Positions 10,832 to 20,831 of a stretch of DNA of 64,000 nt are shown one piece after another (position 1 is the first letter of the stretch; the number at the start of each line of letters is the position of its first letter). The position numbers were made by a program, and so were the translations under genes. The DNA is from Phycomyces nitens (taxonomy: Eukaryota > Mucoromycota > Mucoromycetes > Mucorales > Phycomycetaceae). Location: assembly GCA_022702545.1 (NCBI GenBank), contig JAHRBC010000002.1, forward strand, positions 2,976,001-3,040,000. The letters run 5' to 3'. Below the pieces are notes generated by a model that saw nothing but the letters and a program-made list of their open reading frames with translations, did no database searches and had not been told where the DNA came from.

Positions 10832-12870
10832 ATTAGCATGAGTTGTTATTAATATACTCCTAGTGAGTATATAATATCATAACCTTATAAATATTACCGT
10901 TTGATAAACCAAATTATCGGTATAGCTAGCTTGATCAAATATTATACAATAAAGGTACTATTCCATAAAACTATGCTTAATGTTTATCAAAGTGTTTGGA
11001 AATTATATAATATATTTAAAAAATATAACCAGGAATAATAAGGGTTCTTAGGTATAATATACTAGCGTACAGGTAGAGCCAAAGATCTTTCAAAGTTCGG
11101 TGAAACCACCAAGCTAATAGGAAGAAAAAAACAATTCCTGTTACGATCTTTTTTTTTTGCTGATCATTACCGGTTCTTAATAATTATTTTCATCAAATAT
11201 GTCTCGATATGTATTAATTCAATAAATCAGAAATCAATTAGCTTGAGCACAAGAGCTGGATAAATCAATACCATTGATTCAGAGATTTATCAACTGACTG
11301 TCTGCAATTCCTAAGATCCCATTTACAGGGTTGCACCCTTTTTCTGTTTAGTAATCCTTTGATTAGACAATATGCAATCTCTATATCAATACGCAAAAAA
11401 TACTCATTAAATATTCACCGACATTTCTACTGCCTCGATAGACTCCAAGGTTAGCAAGAAAACTATTGACATTTACCTTCCCATTAAAACCACAATTTAA
11501 ATATGATGACCAACTTTTTCTCTCTCTCTTTGACTCGAACCCTCTTCAAGTCATGCGATGCTAAGAAGAATACCCTGTCTCTCATGGATACAATATATAT
11601 ATGTTTTGCTGTGCTCAAATCATTAGCCATCTTTATCTACAAAATTTTAATCTTTACCCCAGAGTAAAAAAGCAAGTTGATATATGTAAGCCCTTGAATC
11701 TGTATGTCACTTCGTACATGGTGTTTCTTGACTTAACCAAGGAAGAAATAATTTGGAGATTCAGTCCCATAACCCAAGTTTTAATAACATAAAATCAGAT
11801 ACTTCTAATTTGTTATGCCATATACCCAAATTCATTCAAGCAACCTTTGTCAGAACAAGCCTCAACCCAAAATGCGATTTGAAAAGCCATTTTTCCTTTG
11901 TAACAACAAAAGTTTACTAACTATCAATTAACTTGGGGCAATATTTGTTTCACTCAGGCCTGTCGCAGAGAACGGATAGAAAATTCCAACAGCAGGGCGA
12001 GTCTTTATTAAAATAGCCAGCCCTCAACCGTCTGAAAGTTATTCGAGAGTAGGTAGTTATCTCGGTCTATGTTCCATGGTATACCCTCATATCTTGAATA
12101 GGAGTTAGCTAAATAGCGTAATAATAAAAATGAAATCTCAATATAAATCTTCCAAAGCTACTTCACCTGTCACTTCAGCAATGAACTACAATTATAGTCT
12201 CAAATGAACAATTTCATGTCTTCTGCCAGAAAATTCCTTGTTTATTGCACAGACAGGCAGTCAAAGAGACATCCTCCCACTCATCAAGATTTACAAACCC
12301 AACATTTGTGATTCTAAAGAGGGATAATGATCACCACCCAGTATTCTACTTTGACAACCTGAAAAAACATACTGCTACATCGTATTTTAAATCGGGAACA
12401 TTTCGAAAAGTTTAAGAACTAATTTATCCAAACGTTTACCTAATTTCATTCGATCTCTTTGATGCTTTCCTACACATTTTTGAGCTCAAAAATTCTGGAG
12501 TATATACGTATTTATCTAGTAGAAATACTAGAGTTGCCAGTTTAGTACAATATTATTTTGCCTATCTATCGTTCCATGGTTGCTTGCAAAAGTGGGTGGT
12601 ATAGCATTGGAATGTGTTTGGCAATTGACTATCAAAGACAGTGCCTACACCAATAATTAGATCATGATTAGCTACTCATATTAACAATCACTTTTACGTA
12701 GGAAAGCTCTGATGAACAAATTGGAATCATTAGGGATAAATATTTGATATATATTATTTCTCTATCGAACTATAGTAACAACTAGAGAATATCTGCTACC
12801 TAAATCTACCTTAAAGCCTCTTGATCAAATGTGTCTACAAGATATAGCAGAAAGATGTTAAAGCTACTAT

Positions 12871-13345
12871 AATTACCCAAAGTTATCTCGGTCTACTTTG
12901 GTACCAAATGCATTTTAGGATTAGTATATCGTCACCAGTAGTTCTATCACTGGAGGAGGTTTTCTTAATATCTCCCAAGATCTCATTCAAATTGAATATA
13001 CCATCGTAGGGACTAGACATTTTCATATTCTCAAGCGCTGATATAAAGATAAACATTTCAAAGATAGCCTTACTACCATTTTTACAGGCCAATTATCAAA
13101 TATGCTAAGCAAGCGAGCCTATCAATGATGACAACCACTTTTTAATATAGTGATCCTATAAAATACTGTCTACTTGGGTGAAATATCAGCCCAGGATTTC
13201 ATCAACGTTTATTTACGTGCATACTCTTCTGGTTACACTCTTGGCATTATCAAAGCATATCGCACAATATCCTCCAATCTACATGCTCAACCAACCCATA
13301 TCCAATATCCCAAAGACATAAACATTCTATTCACTTGTCTTGATT
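12871..13345 (+). mobile_element. Second probable Ty1/copia RNase H remnant
   Basis: This is the unit B equivalent of 7832-8307. The plus strand shows SRSTLVPNAF followed by an internal stop and then SSSITGGGFLN. It is more damaged than the first copy. It was probably carried along by duplication of the unit, not separately inserted. Confidence 0.3.
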
Positions 13346-14643
13346 AACTTGGTTTTTCAACCAAACAAAGTAAATTAAAAGTAGACAGCATACTAACTTC
13401 GCAGGTTATTCTTGGCATATCTTTACTCTGGATATATTTAGCCATTCTTTCTAAGAAAAAAAACTATATTTGCCTAGGTATAGTTCCGTCTCTCGGACCA
13501 TCAAATCTTTCGAAACCAAGTCTTATATTTACTCCCATCAGACTACACAACAAGACATTTATCTTTGATGCACTTTCACCTAACAAATGTTGAAAAGATA
13601 GATACATTATTAAGATTATCAAAGTTGAGGCGTATCCAGTTCCCGGCTTGTACCCGGTATTAGCTTTTTTGTACACTTTGTGGCCATATGTTGGTAATAT
13701 TTCGATCATTCAATTCTCTCTTTTACAAAGCCACTGAACCTTTGAGAGCAGCCCATTCATCCATAATCTTATATTGGTTACACATGCTGGTTTGTATGGT
13801 CTCGCCATTGTCAGTTTTTGTTTATCCGTTGTAAATATTTTTATTAATCCAACAAAGAATGTCATCTGTAGATATCATTACCTTGGTAAACAAGTCGCCC
13901 AAAGATCTCTTTTGACATAAGAACCATCTAAAATTATGTTTAATTGGTTGATTGGACTTTTTGATTATGAGCCTGAATAAAACAGATCCAGTTTATTCAA
14001 AAGAATATCAGTTCAGTATCTCTGATACAGCATCTATATGAATTGACAGTTATCTGTTTTTCAAAAATTAAAACAAATGTTTACAGCAATTTCTTTGTCT
14101 ATTTCTCTGGTTTATCCGGGGTTCAATATTTAATTCTTGCTGTTTGTGTGGATAGGGACAAGTACTTTGAGCCCTTTTATTATTATTATATTTAAAGAAA
14201 ATCAATCAAATTTAATTAAAATTAAAATTAAATGAATGAATGATTCTATGGGTATTTGTAGCTATTGAAATATATCTAGGTATCATGGCTATCAGTCAAT
14301 TTAATGGCTGTATATAATTAATAGGACACTTCTTTATGATGAGTGGTAGGGCAGATCAACCGTCTTTCTATATATCTAAACAATAGGTTACATCGACTAT
14401 TCTCCAAATGTCTGGAAATGTCTGGACTCGTCTATCACCCAATCGGGCAATTAAATTATGTCGAATATACCATATGAAATTATGTCATAAAAGACAAATA
14501 AGAAGTTAAATACCATTTTGGATGTATTACTAATTGTTTGTAACTCTATTGGGATTTGTCATAATTTTATGAATTCCAATTATTTTCGCTCGGATCAAAT
14601 ATGTTAATTGATGGTATTTTTTTTTAAAAAAAAAAAGAAAAAT

Positions 14644-14718
14644 TAAGCATTTGGGTTTGCTTACATATCAAATGGCAATAAACTATGGGTGCCACCAAAG
14701 AATATTTTGTATTTAAAC
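14644..14718 (+). promoter_or_regulatory. Conserved upstream block of OYE copy 4
   Basis: The core block is present, with a decayed palindrome (TGGGTGCCACCAA, 14686-14698) and a TATA-like box reading gtatttaaac (14709-14718) in place of the tatataa of the other copies. Confidence 0.45.
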
Positions 14719-14763
14719 AGCCAGGTATCAAATCATGAATATCCATTATCTTCAATTCAAACA

Positions 14764-15900
14764 ATGTCTACTGCTCTCTTTACACCCATTCAAGTCGGTA
14801 CATCGCTTTTAAAGCATCGTGTCGTTCTTGCCCCTTTAACCCGCAAGCGTGCCTCTCCCGATCATGTTCCTGTACCTTTGATGACAGAGTATTATCACCA
14901 GCGTGCTTCCGAAGGTGGTCTACTCATTACCGAAGGCACATTTATTTCTGAAGAAGCTGGCCCTTATCCTCTTACTCCCGGTATCTACAATGACAAGCAA
15001 ATCGAAGCATGGAAGGAAATTACCAAGGCCGTTCATAGCAAGGGCGGATATATCTATCTTCAGCTGTGGCATATTGGCCGTACGTCTGCTTCCTGTTTAA
15101 TACCCGGAAATAAACTCCCTGTTTCTGCATCAGCCATTGCAGTCAAGGGCAAGAATATTTTGGGAGATGATTTCGAAGTACCCCACGCCCTTGAAGTCGA
15201 AGAAATTGCTCAGATCACAAAGGACTATGTTCAGGCTGCCAAGAATTCTATCAGTGCTGGATTTGATGGTGTCGAGATCCACAGTGCAAACGGATATCTT
15301 CTCGACCAGTTTATCAATAGCTCGTCCAACATACGCACAGATCAGTATGGTGGATCTATTGAAAACCGCGCACGTTTTACTCTCGAGGTTGTACAAAGTG
15401 TTTCCGAAGCCATCGGAGAAGAACGTACCGCAATTCGTTTCTCGCCTTGGTCCGGGTTCCAGGATGTGGAGGACGATACACCATACGATACCTGGGGCTA
15501 CATTGTGGACCAGCTACAAGAAAGATACCCTAATCTGGCCTACGTTCACTTTGTCGAGCCTCGCGATGATCTTGTAATCAGTCGTATCCCCGGCATAGAC
15601 AGATCAGAAATTATGAAAAACGATACAATTGAGCCATTTCGCAAAGTATGGAAGGGACCATTTATTACAGCTGGTGGATATACAACCGCTCCTAAACTTG
15701 CATTCGAAACTGCTGAAAGATCGGAAAACACCTTGGTCGCTTTTGGCCGAACATTTATTGCAAACCCTGACCTTCCTAAACGCCTCAAGAACGATTTGAC
15801 TTTGACTCCTTATAACCGCTCTACATTTTACGCAGAAGGAAGCATTGGATACACTGATTATCCATTCTATAACCCTGAAACACTTGATGGCAAGATTTAA
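14764..15900 (+). CDS. Old Yellow Enzyme-family FMN ene-reductase, copy 4 (canonical active site)
   Basis: This intronless gene encodes 378 aa. It is the only copy with the standard OYE centre: QLWHIGR keeps the Trp (residue 102), and VEIHSANGYLLDQF keeps His173, Asn176 and the Tyr178 proton donor. APLTRKRAS, DQYGGSIENRARF, IRFSPWSG and AFGRTFIANPDL are also present. It is the most diverged in sequence and has a one-residue insertion near VISRIPGIDRS relative to copies 1-3. The simplest reading is that it represents the ancestral activity, from which the other three copies drifted. It should reduce alpha,beta-unsaturated carbonyl or nitro compounds using NADPH in the cytosol. Confidence 0.93.
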   Translation: MSTALFTPIQVGTSLLKHRVVLAPLTRKRASPDHVPVPLMTEYYHQRASEGGLLITEGTFISEEAGPYPLTPGIYNDKQIEAWKEITKAVHSKGGYIYLQLWHIGRTSASCLIPGNKLPVSASAIAVKGKNILGDDFEVPHALEVEEIAQITKDYVQAAKNSISAGFDGVEIHSANGYLLDQFINSSSNIRTDQYGGSIENRARFTLEVVQSVSEAIGEERTAIRFSPWSGFQDVEDDTPYDTWGYIVDQLQERYPNLAYVHFVEPRDDLVISRIPGIDRSEIMKNDTIEPFRKVWKGPFITAGGYTTAPKLAFETAERSENTLVAFGRTFIANPDLPKRLKNDLTLTPYNRSTFYAEGSIGYTDYPFYNPETLDGKI

Positions 15901-16155
15901 ATCAGCCATCTCTTGTTAGCATACCCCTTTTAAACATATATCATTACCTTAGACTCGTTTACTGTTTAATAAACAAATTCTTTTTTTTTACATTTACTGG
16001 ATCGAACATTATACAATCTTTAAATTATTGACCAAAGCTGTATTTATTGTTTATCAAAGTCTTTGGCAAGTTGAAGGTGGATTTAAAGATTTATATAAAT
16101 ATGAATACCATTTGCTCTGAATTCCAAAGTTCTTGAATTTGTCGTGCCTGAATTA

Positions 16156-16302
16156 ATGTCAGCCAATCAGGATGACAATTACACAGAGTTCTCTTTTGAG
16201 AACGACGACCGAATTGATTCCCTTTTGCTCTCTGAAGACCTAGAAGACATTAGTTATAACAAAAGTAGATTAGAAACCGAAACAGACATTTATGATGGCT
16301 GA
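16156..16302 (+). other. Short acidic open frame (48 codons), uncertain
   Basis: An ATG at 16156 opens 48 acidic codons ending at TGA (16300-16302), with segments such as DDRIDSLLLSEDLEDI. The composition looks protein-like, but no family is recognised and no promoter or introns can be argued. It could be an exon or a relic. Confidence 0.15.
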
Positions 16303-16587
16303 GTGGGTTTAGAAAAGATATAAAAGAGGACAATATTTCATTGAATAAAAAGTATCTATCTTCTATCCTCTTTTTACTCTTTTATCCTCGTTTACGATTC
16401 CCAGTGGGTTTGACCAATATTGGCTGTGTTATAGCATTGGAAGAACAACCCAGATCCAAAACGACAAATTGAGGCGTCTAGGCATTTGTGTATCGTATAA
16501 TGGTAACACAAGAAACAATAGATAAAGTGAGACTTTTGATCCATGGATTTATAAAAAAGTAAAATCTCTGGTATCAATTATACAATA

Positions 16588-16928
16588 GGGGTATTCAGAC
16601 GTGAAAGTACAAAACTAAAATCAAAATTGTAATTGCCAGTCACATTGATTTACGTCTGAATACCCCCGATCAAAAAAAAGACAAAAAAAAGACCAAAATC
16701 TTAGTGTTCTATCATATTTGCAGCCATATACTGTCTTTTTTAAAACTACGCACCTATCAGAGAAATTTAGTCAACTTTTGGTCGTTTCTAAAAATTTGGT
16801 CCTTGAATTTGAAGGACCAAATTTTTAGAATGGACTAAAAGTTGACCAAAACTGATTTACCAATCAAATTGGATAAAAGTGATTACGTAAATTGATTTTA
16901 GTTTTCTACCTTTACGTCTGAATACCCT
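16588..16928. mobile_element. TA-flanked MITE with nested palindromes
   Basis: The left end GGGGTATTCAGACGT is matched by the inverse at the right end (ACGTCTGAATACCCT), and each abuts TA (16586-16587 and 16929-16930), as in Tc1/mariner-type insertions. The element is 341 bp with no reading frame. An extra inward copy of the right terminal repeat lies at 16651-16666. A long hairpin at about 16,770-16,860 pairs AAAAATTTGGTCC with GGACCAAATTTTT. It is non-autonomous, and the source transposase is not in this window. Confidence 0.75.
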
Positions 16929-17031
16929 TAATGTTAATTATTAAATTCCTTGTCGATTTGCAGAGATAATAGTAGGTTATCTGACAATGTTCTCTGGTAC
17001 ATTTTAATCAAAAGAAATGTAAGATGGAGCC

Positions 17032-17992
17032 GCTATTCTTTGTAGTTATGTGGGGATACTTAGCAATAGAGAAAAAAAAAGACAAAGACAAAACAATGAT
17101 ATTTTATAAAGTAAAGCCAATAAGTTGTATGATCAATATTGTAAGGTGCAAATAAAAATGTGCAGTTTAATGCATTCAATGAACTTTTGCAGCACAAAAA
17201 ATCTGATGCTACTCTAAAAATACCTTTGGAATAAACTATAAAGTTTGTTTAAACTTGGTCGCATGTCATGTATAACTATTTTGCCACAAAGATTTAACAT
17301 GTATTAATGTACTGGATTATAATGTAATAAAGCATTGTAAATCTACATGAGCTTCATGTCAATTAGTAAAGTGCATGTAATCCGTTAAATGGGCCAACAA
17401 TCAGCTTTTGTTGCTGTAATGTGCAGAAATGCCATTCATTAATATATTCAGGGCTTAATTTGGGGTAAATGATAGACATTGAGTATTGAGCTAGTTGTAT
17501 AGCAACTAATAAGATGTGCACACAGTATGCAATGTGTTGATGTTGATGCATTATTCGATTCATCATCCCGAGATTTATTCGACATTAGTTTTTTTTTCAG
17601 TGATTTGGTACGCGTTGGCGTAAAAGCGTGAAAACAGTGGACAAATATGGAAATGTAAACAAAAGATCCAGCATTTTAAGGAGGCAAGGAAAATCCGCTA
17701 AAGTGTTTCAGAATTCGATCGCTTGTTTCTCTTGCTTTGCTCGATGAAAAATCATCAAACTGGAAGGACATGCTCAAGTAGTGTGGAACTTGATGGTATT
17801 CAAGTTTAGACACTTTTGGGCCAATAGATGAAGAGCAAGAGGGGTACAAAGATGAAAAATCGAAAATTTCAAGTTACGCGTCGTCTATTTGCACCATATT
17901 GAAAATAAAGGGGTAAGCAAATTTCAAAAATAAATAAATTTATAAATCATAATGGCTGAAAACACTGGATATCTCTAGACTAAAAGTAATAC
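17032..17992. repeat. Dispersed ~0.95-kb repeat, copy 1
   Basis: This segment is nearly identical, in the same orientation, to 56,374-57,310, with only scattered substitutions and small indels. No LTR-like TG..CA ends, clear target-site duplication, terminal inverted repeats or intact gene are visible. The minus strand has a stretch of about 60 codons ending in FSLPP that is open in both copies but lacks a good start. It may be a non-autonomous element or a segmental copy; its class is unknown. Confidence 0.8.
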
Positions 17993-18655
17993 TTTATATA
18001 ACCTCTTGGAATGCCAGTTGAAAGGCATCTTTCTTATTTGGAAATCAATGAAACGACTCTAGTAACCTAGTCTATGAACATTCAACCGAGAAAATATATT
18101 TATAGATCTGTATCTATTGCCCCAATATTTATTGGTCTCAGGGCTGACCCAATTTATCAACTCTTTATTCCTGTCATTTACTAGGAGGCTACCAAAAGCA
18201 CCTCCGAGTATTGCAATTGATAATTAAATGTTAATTGAACAGTAATGATATTTTTCCATAAACTGTTAAGCAGGATATTCAGAATACAGTTTGAATAGTT
18301 GATCAAAATGAAAATATGACTAGTACTAATTACTCTATAGTAATTCAAAATTTAGTTATGTATTGAGTTTTAGTACCAATACGATATTGCTTCTATATAG
18401 AATCCAAGAGCATATTTATGTCATGAACAAAAGTTTAGCCACCTTTATTACGGTCGGAAGATTTCTATTATATTATTAACCTTATTACAGGCTGTTTACT
18501 AAAGTATTACGGCATAATGTAGGAATTATTATGATGAAATATCAAAATGTTTCCTATTTGTGCGGTTGCTGCAAGTAGTCTAGTCTACCATTAGATACAA
18601 AAGTATATTGATCCCAGAAATGGATATGATCTAATATAAGCCATTTTGTATACAA

Positions 18656-18728
<73 letters not shown>
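18656..18728. repeat. (AAT)n microsatellite
   Basis: About 24 uninterrupted AAT units lie in an otherwise gene-free stretch (17,993-18,851) that shows no other feature. Confidence 0.95.
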
Positions 18729-18729
<1 letters not shown>

Positions 18730-18851
18730 ATTTGTATCTTTTAAAGAGTTGACAAGATGACAATGTTTAATAAACTGTGCTTTGGAAGTACAGTTTTAAA
18801 TCATAAAAAAAATAAAACAAGACAAAGCCTTTCCGCTGCTCTACTGTACTA

Positions 18852-20202
18852 CAGTCACACCGAACTTTGTTAAATAAAATTGAAAAAAATGATAAAATTT
18901 TATACCTATTTCAAAAAAAGAATCTACATTTCTCAACACATCATTAATCAAATCAACATGCCAACTGAAGAAACTGAGAAAAACACTCGTGAACCATATA
19001 TGGAACGATCACTTGAAAAATACTTTGGAGTTTTTTACCTCTCAAAAGCCAATCTTTCACTTCGTAAGATTTCAGAGCTTGTTGAGATAAGTATTCCTAG
19101 TGTGCAAACGATCAAAAGACGAATCAAGCTGCATGGTAGTCCATTACCTCGAACATCAACTGGTGCTCCAAGAAAAATTGATGAGAGAGCAGAAAGACAC
19201 TTGGAAAGAATTATACGGGAGGATCCATTTGCCTCGTATAATCAGCTCAGAACGGAATTAAGCAACATGGAGATCAATGTCTGTAAAGACACTTTAATTG
19301 CATCTGTCAAGCGGCTTGACTTCAAATCTTGTGTTGCTGCACATAAGCCTCGCTTAACAGAAAGACACAAGAAGAATAGACTTCGCTGGGCCAAAGAACG
19401 AGTGAACTGGACAGACGACCAATGGAATAACGTCATTTGGTCTGATGAGTCTCGTTTCTGCTTGAACAGTAACGATTGTGGCAAGCGAGTGCTCCGAAAA
19501 GTTGGAGAAAGATATGAAGAAAGGAATACCATGTCAACAGTGAAGTGGGGAGGCGGTGGCATCATGGTTTGGGGCTGCTTTTGGGGTAAAGGATTTGGTC
19601 CTTTGAAGATTGTCAAGACGGATTCCGTAAACCAAGATGCATATGTAGATATTTTGGCATCTACATTCCATCCTTGGTTTAAAACCATTACCGAAAGTGA
19701 GGAGAGAGACTTCATCCTTCAGGAAGATGGTGCAAGCTGCCATACGGGTAGATATGCTCGATGGTGGAAGGAGACTCATCAGATCAGGGGATTTGAGTAC
19801 TGGCCAGCTCAAAGCCCTGATCTGAACCCCATTGAGCATATATGGAGTGCTCTTGAAAGGCAGGTTGAGAAGAGGAGAACCTCTATCAACAATCTAGATG
19901 ATTTGGAGGTAGCCCTACAAGAAGAATGGGCGAGGTTGGGCATCGAGTATGCAAAGCGTCTAGTTGGGAGCATGCAAAGAAGATGTCAAGCGGTGATTGA
20001 TGCCCGTGGTGGTACAACAAAGTACTAAAAAAAACTATTTTTTTTTCAACATTTATAAAATATATATAATAACCTTTGTTTCTACAAAATATAAGAGTTC
20101 TAGCTATTTTATTCATAGAGTAAATACTTCTTGAAAAAGGTGTATACCTATTTTTGAAATTGCTTGAAATTTATTTTTATTTAACAATAATCGGTGTGAC
20201 TG
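18852..20202 (+). mobile_element. Apparently complete Tc1/mariner-type transposon
   Basis: The terminal inverted repeats start CAGTCACACCGA at both ends and remain similar for about 28 bp. TA target duplications flank the element (18850-18851 and 20203-20204). The total length is 1,351 bp. A direct motif TATACCTATTT recurs just inside both ends (about 18,900 and 20,143), perhaps a transposase-binding site. The transposase frame is uninterrupted, so the element may be autonomous or recently active. Confidence 0.9.
18958..20028 (+). CDS. Tc1-like DDE transposase, intact
   Basis: The gene encodes 356 aa from the ATG at 18958. The frame is open upstream to 18880, but that part is low-complexity terminal DNA. 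An N-terminal helix-turn-helix region (SLRKISELVEISIPSVQTIK) precedes a second DNA-binding segment and a DDE catalytic core. Catalytic residues are Asp163 (WSDESRF), Asp257 (LQEDGASCHT) and Glu293 (SPDLNPIEHIW). The spacing between the last two counts as 35 residues, against 34 in classic Tc1. The C-terminus RRCQAVIDARGG is shared with the broken element at 3111-4172, so the two are family relatives, but their terminal repeats differ. Confidence 0.93.
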   Translation: MPTEETEKNTREPYMERSLEKYFGVFYLSKANLSLRKISELVEISIPSVQTIKRRIKLHGSPLPRTSTGAPRKIDERAERHLERIIREDPFASYNQLRTELSNMEINVCKDTLIASVKRLDFKSCVAAHKPRLTERHKKNRLRWAKERVNWTDDQWNNVIWSDESRFCLNSNDCGKRVLRKVGERYEERNTMSTVKWGGGGIMVWGCFWGKGFGPLKIVKTDSVNQDAYVDILASTFHPWFKTITESEERDFILQEDGASCHTGRYARWWKETHQIRGFEYWPAQSPDLNPIEHIWSALERQVEKRRTSINNLDDLEVALQEEWARLGIEYAKRLVGSMQRRCQAVIDARGGTTKY

Positions 20203-20204
20203 TA

Positions 20205-20831
20205 TAGTGCCGACTCTTTAAACAATAAACTGTTTGTGCTTCTACAAGTTCCCAGATACAACAATTACTACGAATAAGAATAATGTATACATATGAATAA
20301 ACTGGCTTTTAATATGATCTTTTCTCTTTTTAATTGTAGCTATGCTCACCAAATAACATCCCAAGTACCCAATAGATATGTTTACAAATGCTGGGCTGTG
20401 TACCCGGGAAACCATAATGATTTGGATACGTACCCGCATGGCATCTAATGCGTGGCTCTTGGTGATCTAATCAATGATATTATTTGTTAAAAATAAATGA
20501 ATGGTGCCGGTATAAATCAATAACTAATATATACAAATGTACAAACCAGTGAACCAATAAAATAATAGACTCGGGAAAAATACTAAAAGCATAAACACCC
20601 CCAAAAATAAATGAAACAAGAAAAAAGAAAAAAAAGTATACCAAATGATAACAATGATACAAGGCCAGGATAGATTTACACTGTATGGAGTTAAAGAGAT
20701 GATTTATGGTGCAAATAATAGAAATAATAGAAATAATAGAAAATAATAATACTAATATACTAATAATAATAATCACAATAATAATAATAATATTGACAAG
20801 GATGATATGCAAGGTATCTATCTGTGAGAAT
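20205..20831. other. Gene-free spacer
   Basis: AT-rich DNA with AAT-type repeats at about 20,715-20,795. It is the 3' flank of the kinase gene on the minus strand. No supported gene is seen. Confidence 0.6.

Larger units (their letters stand above)
9371..14400 (+). repeat. Tandem repeat unit B (OYE copy 3 plus spacer)
   Basis: This is the counterpart of unit A, about 5.0 kb further on. The spacer 10,832-14,640 has no intact gene. It repeats unit A landmarks, such as the AAAATTCCTTGTTTATTGCA block near 12,225 and the upstream region similar to 1-1,500. Its right part (about 13,400-14,100) is closer to the flank of copy 1 than to that of copy 3, so the units were not made in one simple step. 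Confidence 0.7.

Noticed and set aside
18554..18763. Poly-Ile frame over the AAT repeat
   Set aside because: Translation of a microsatellite; not a gene.
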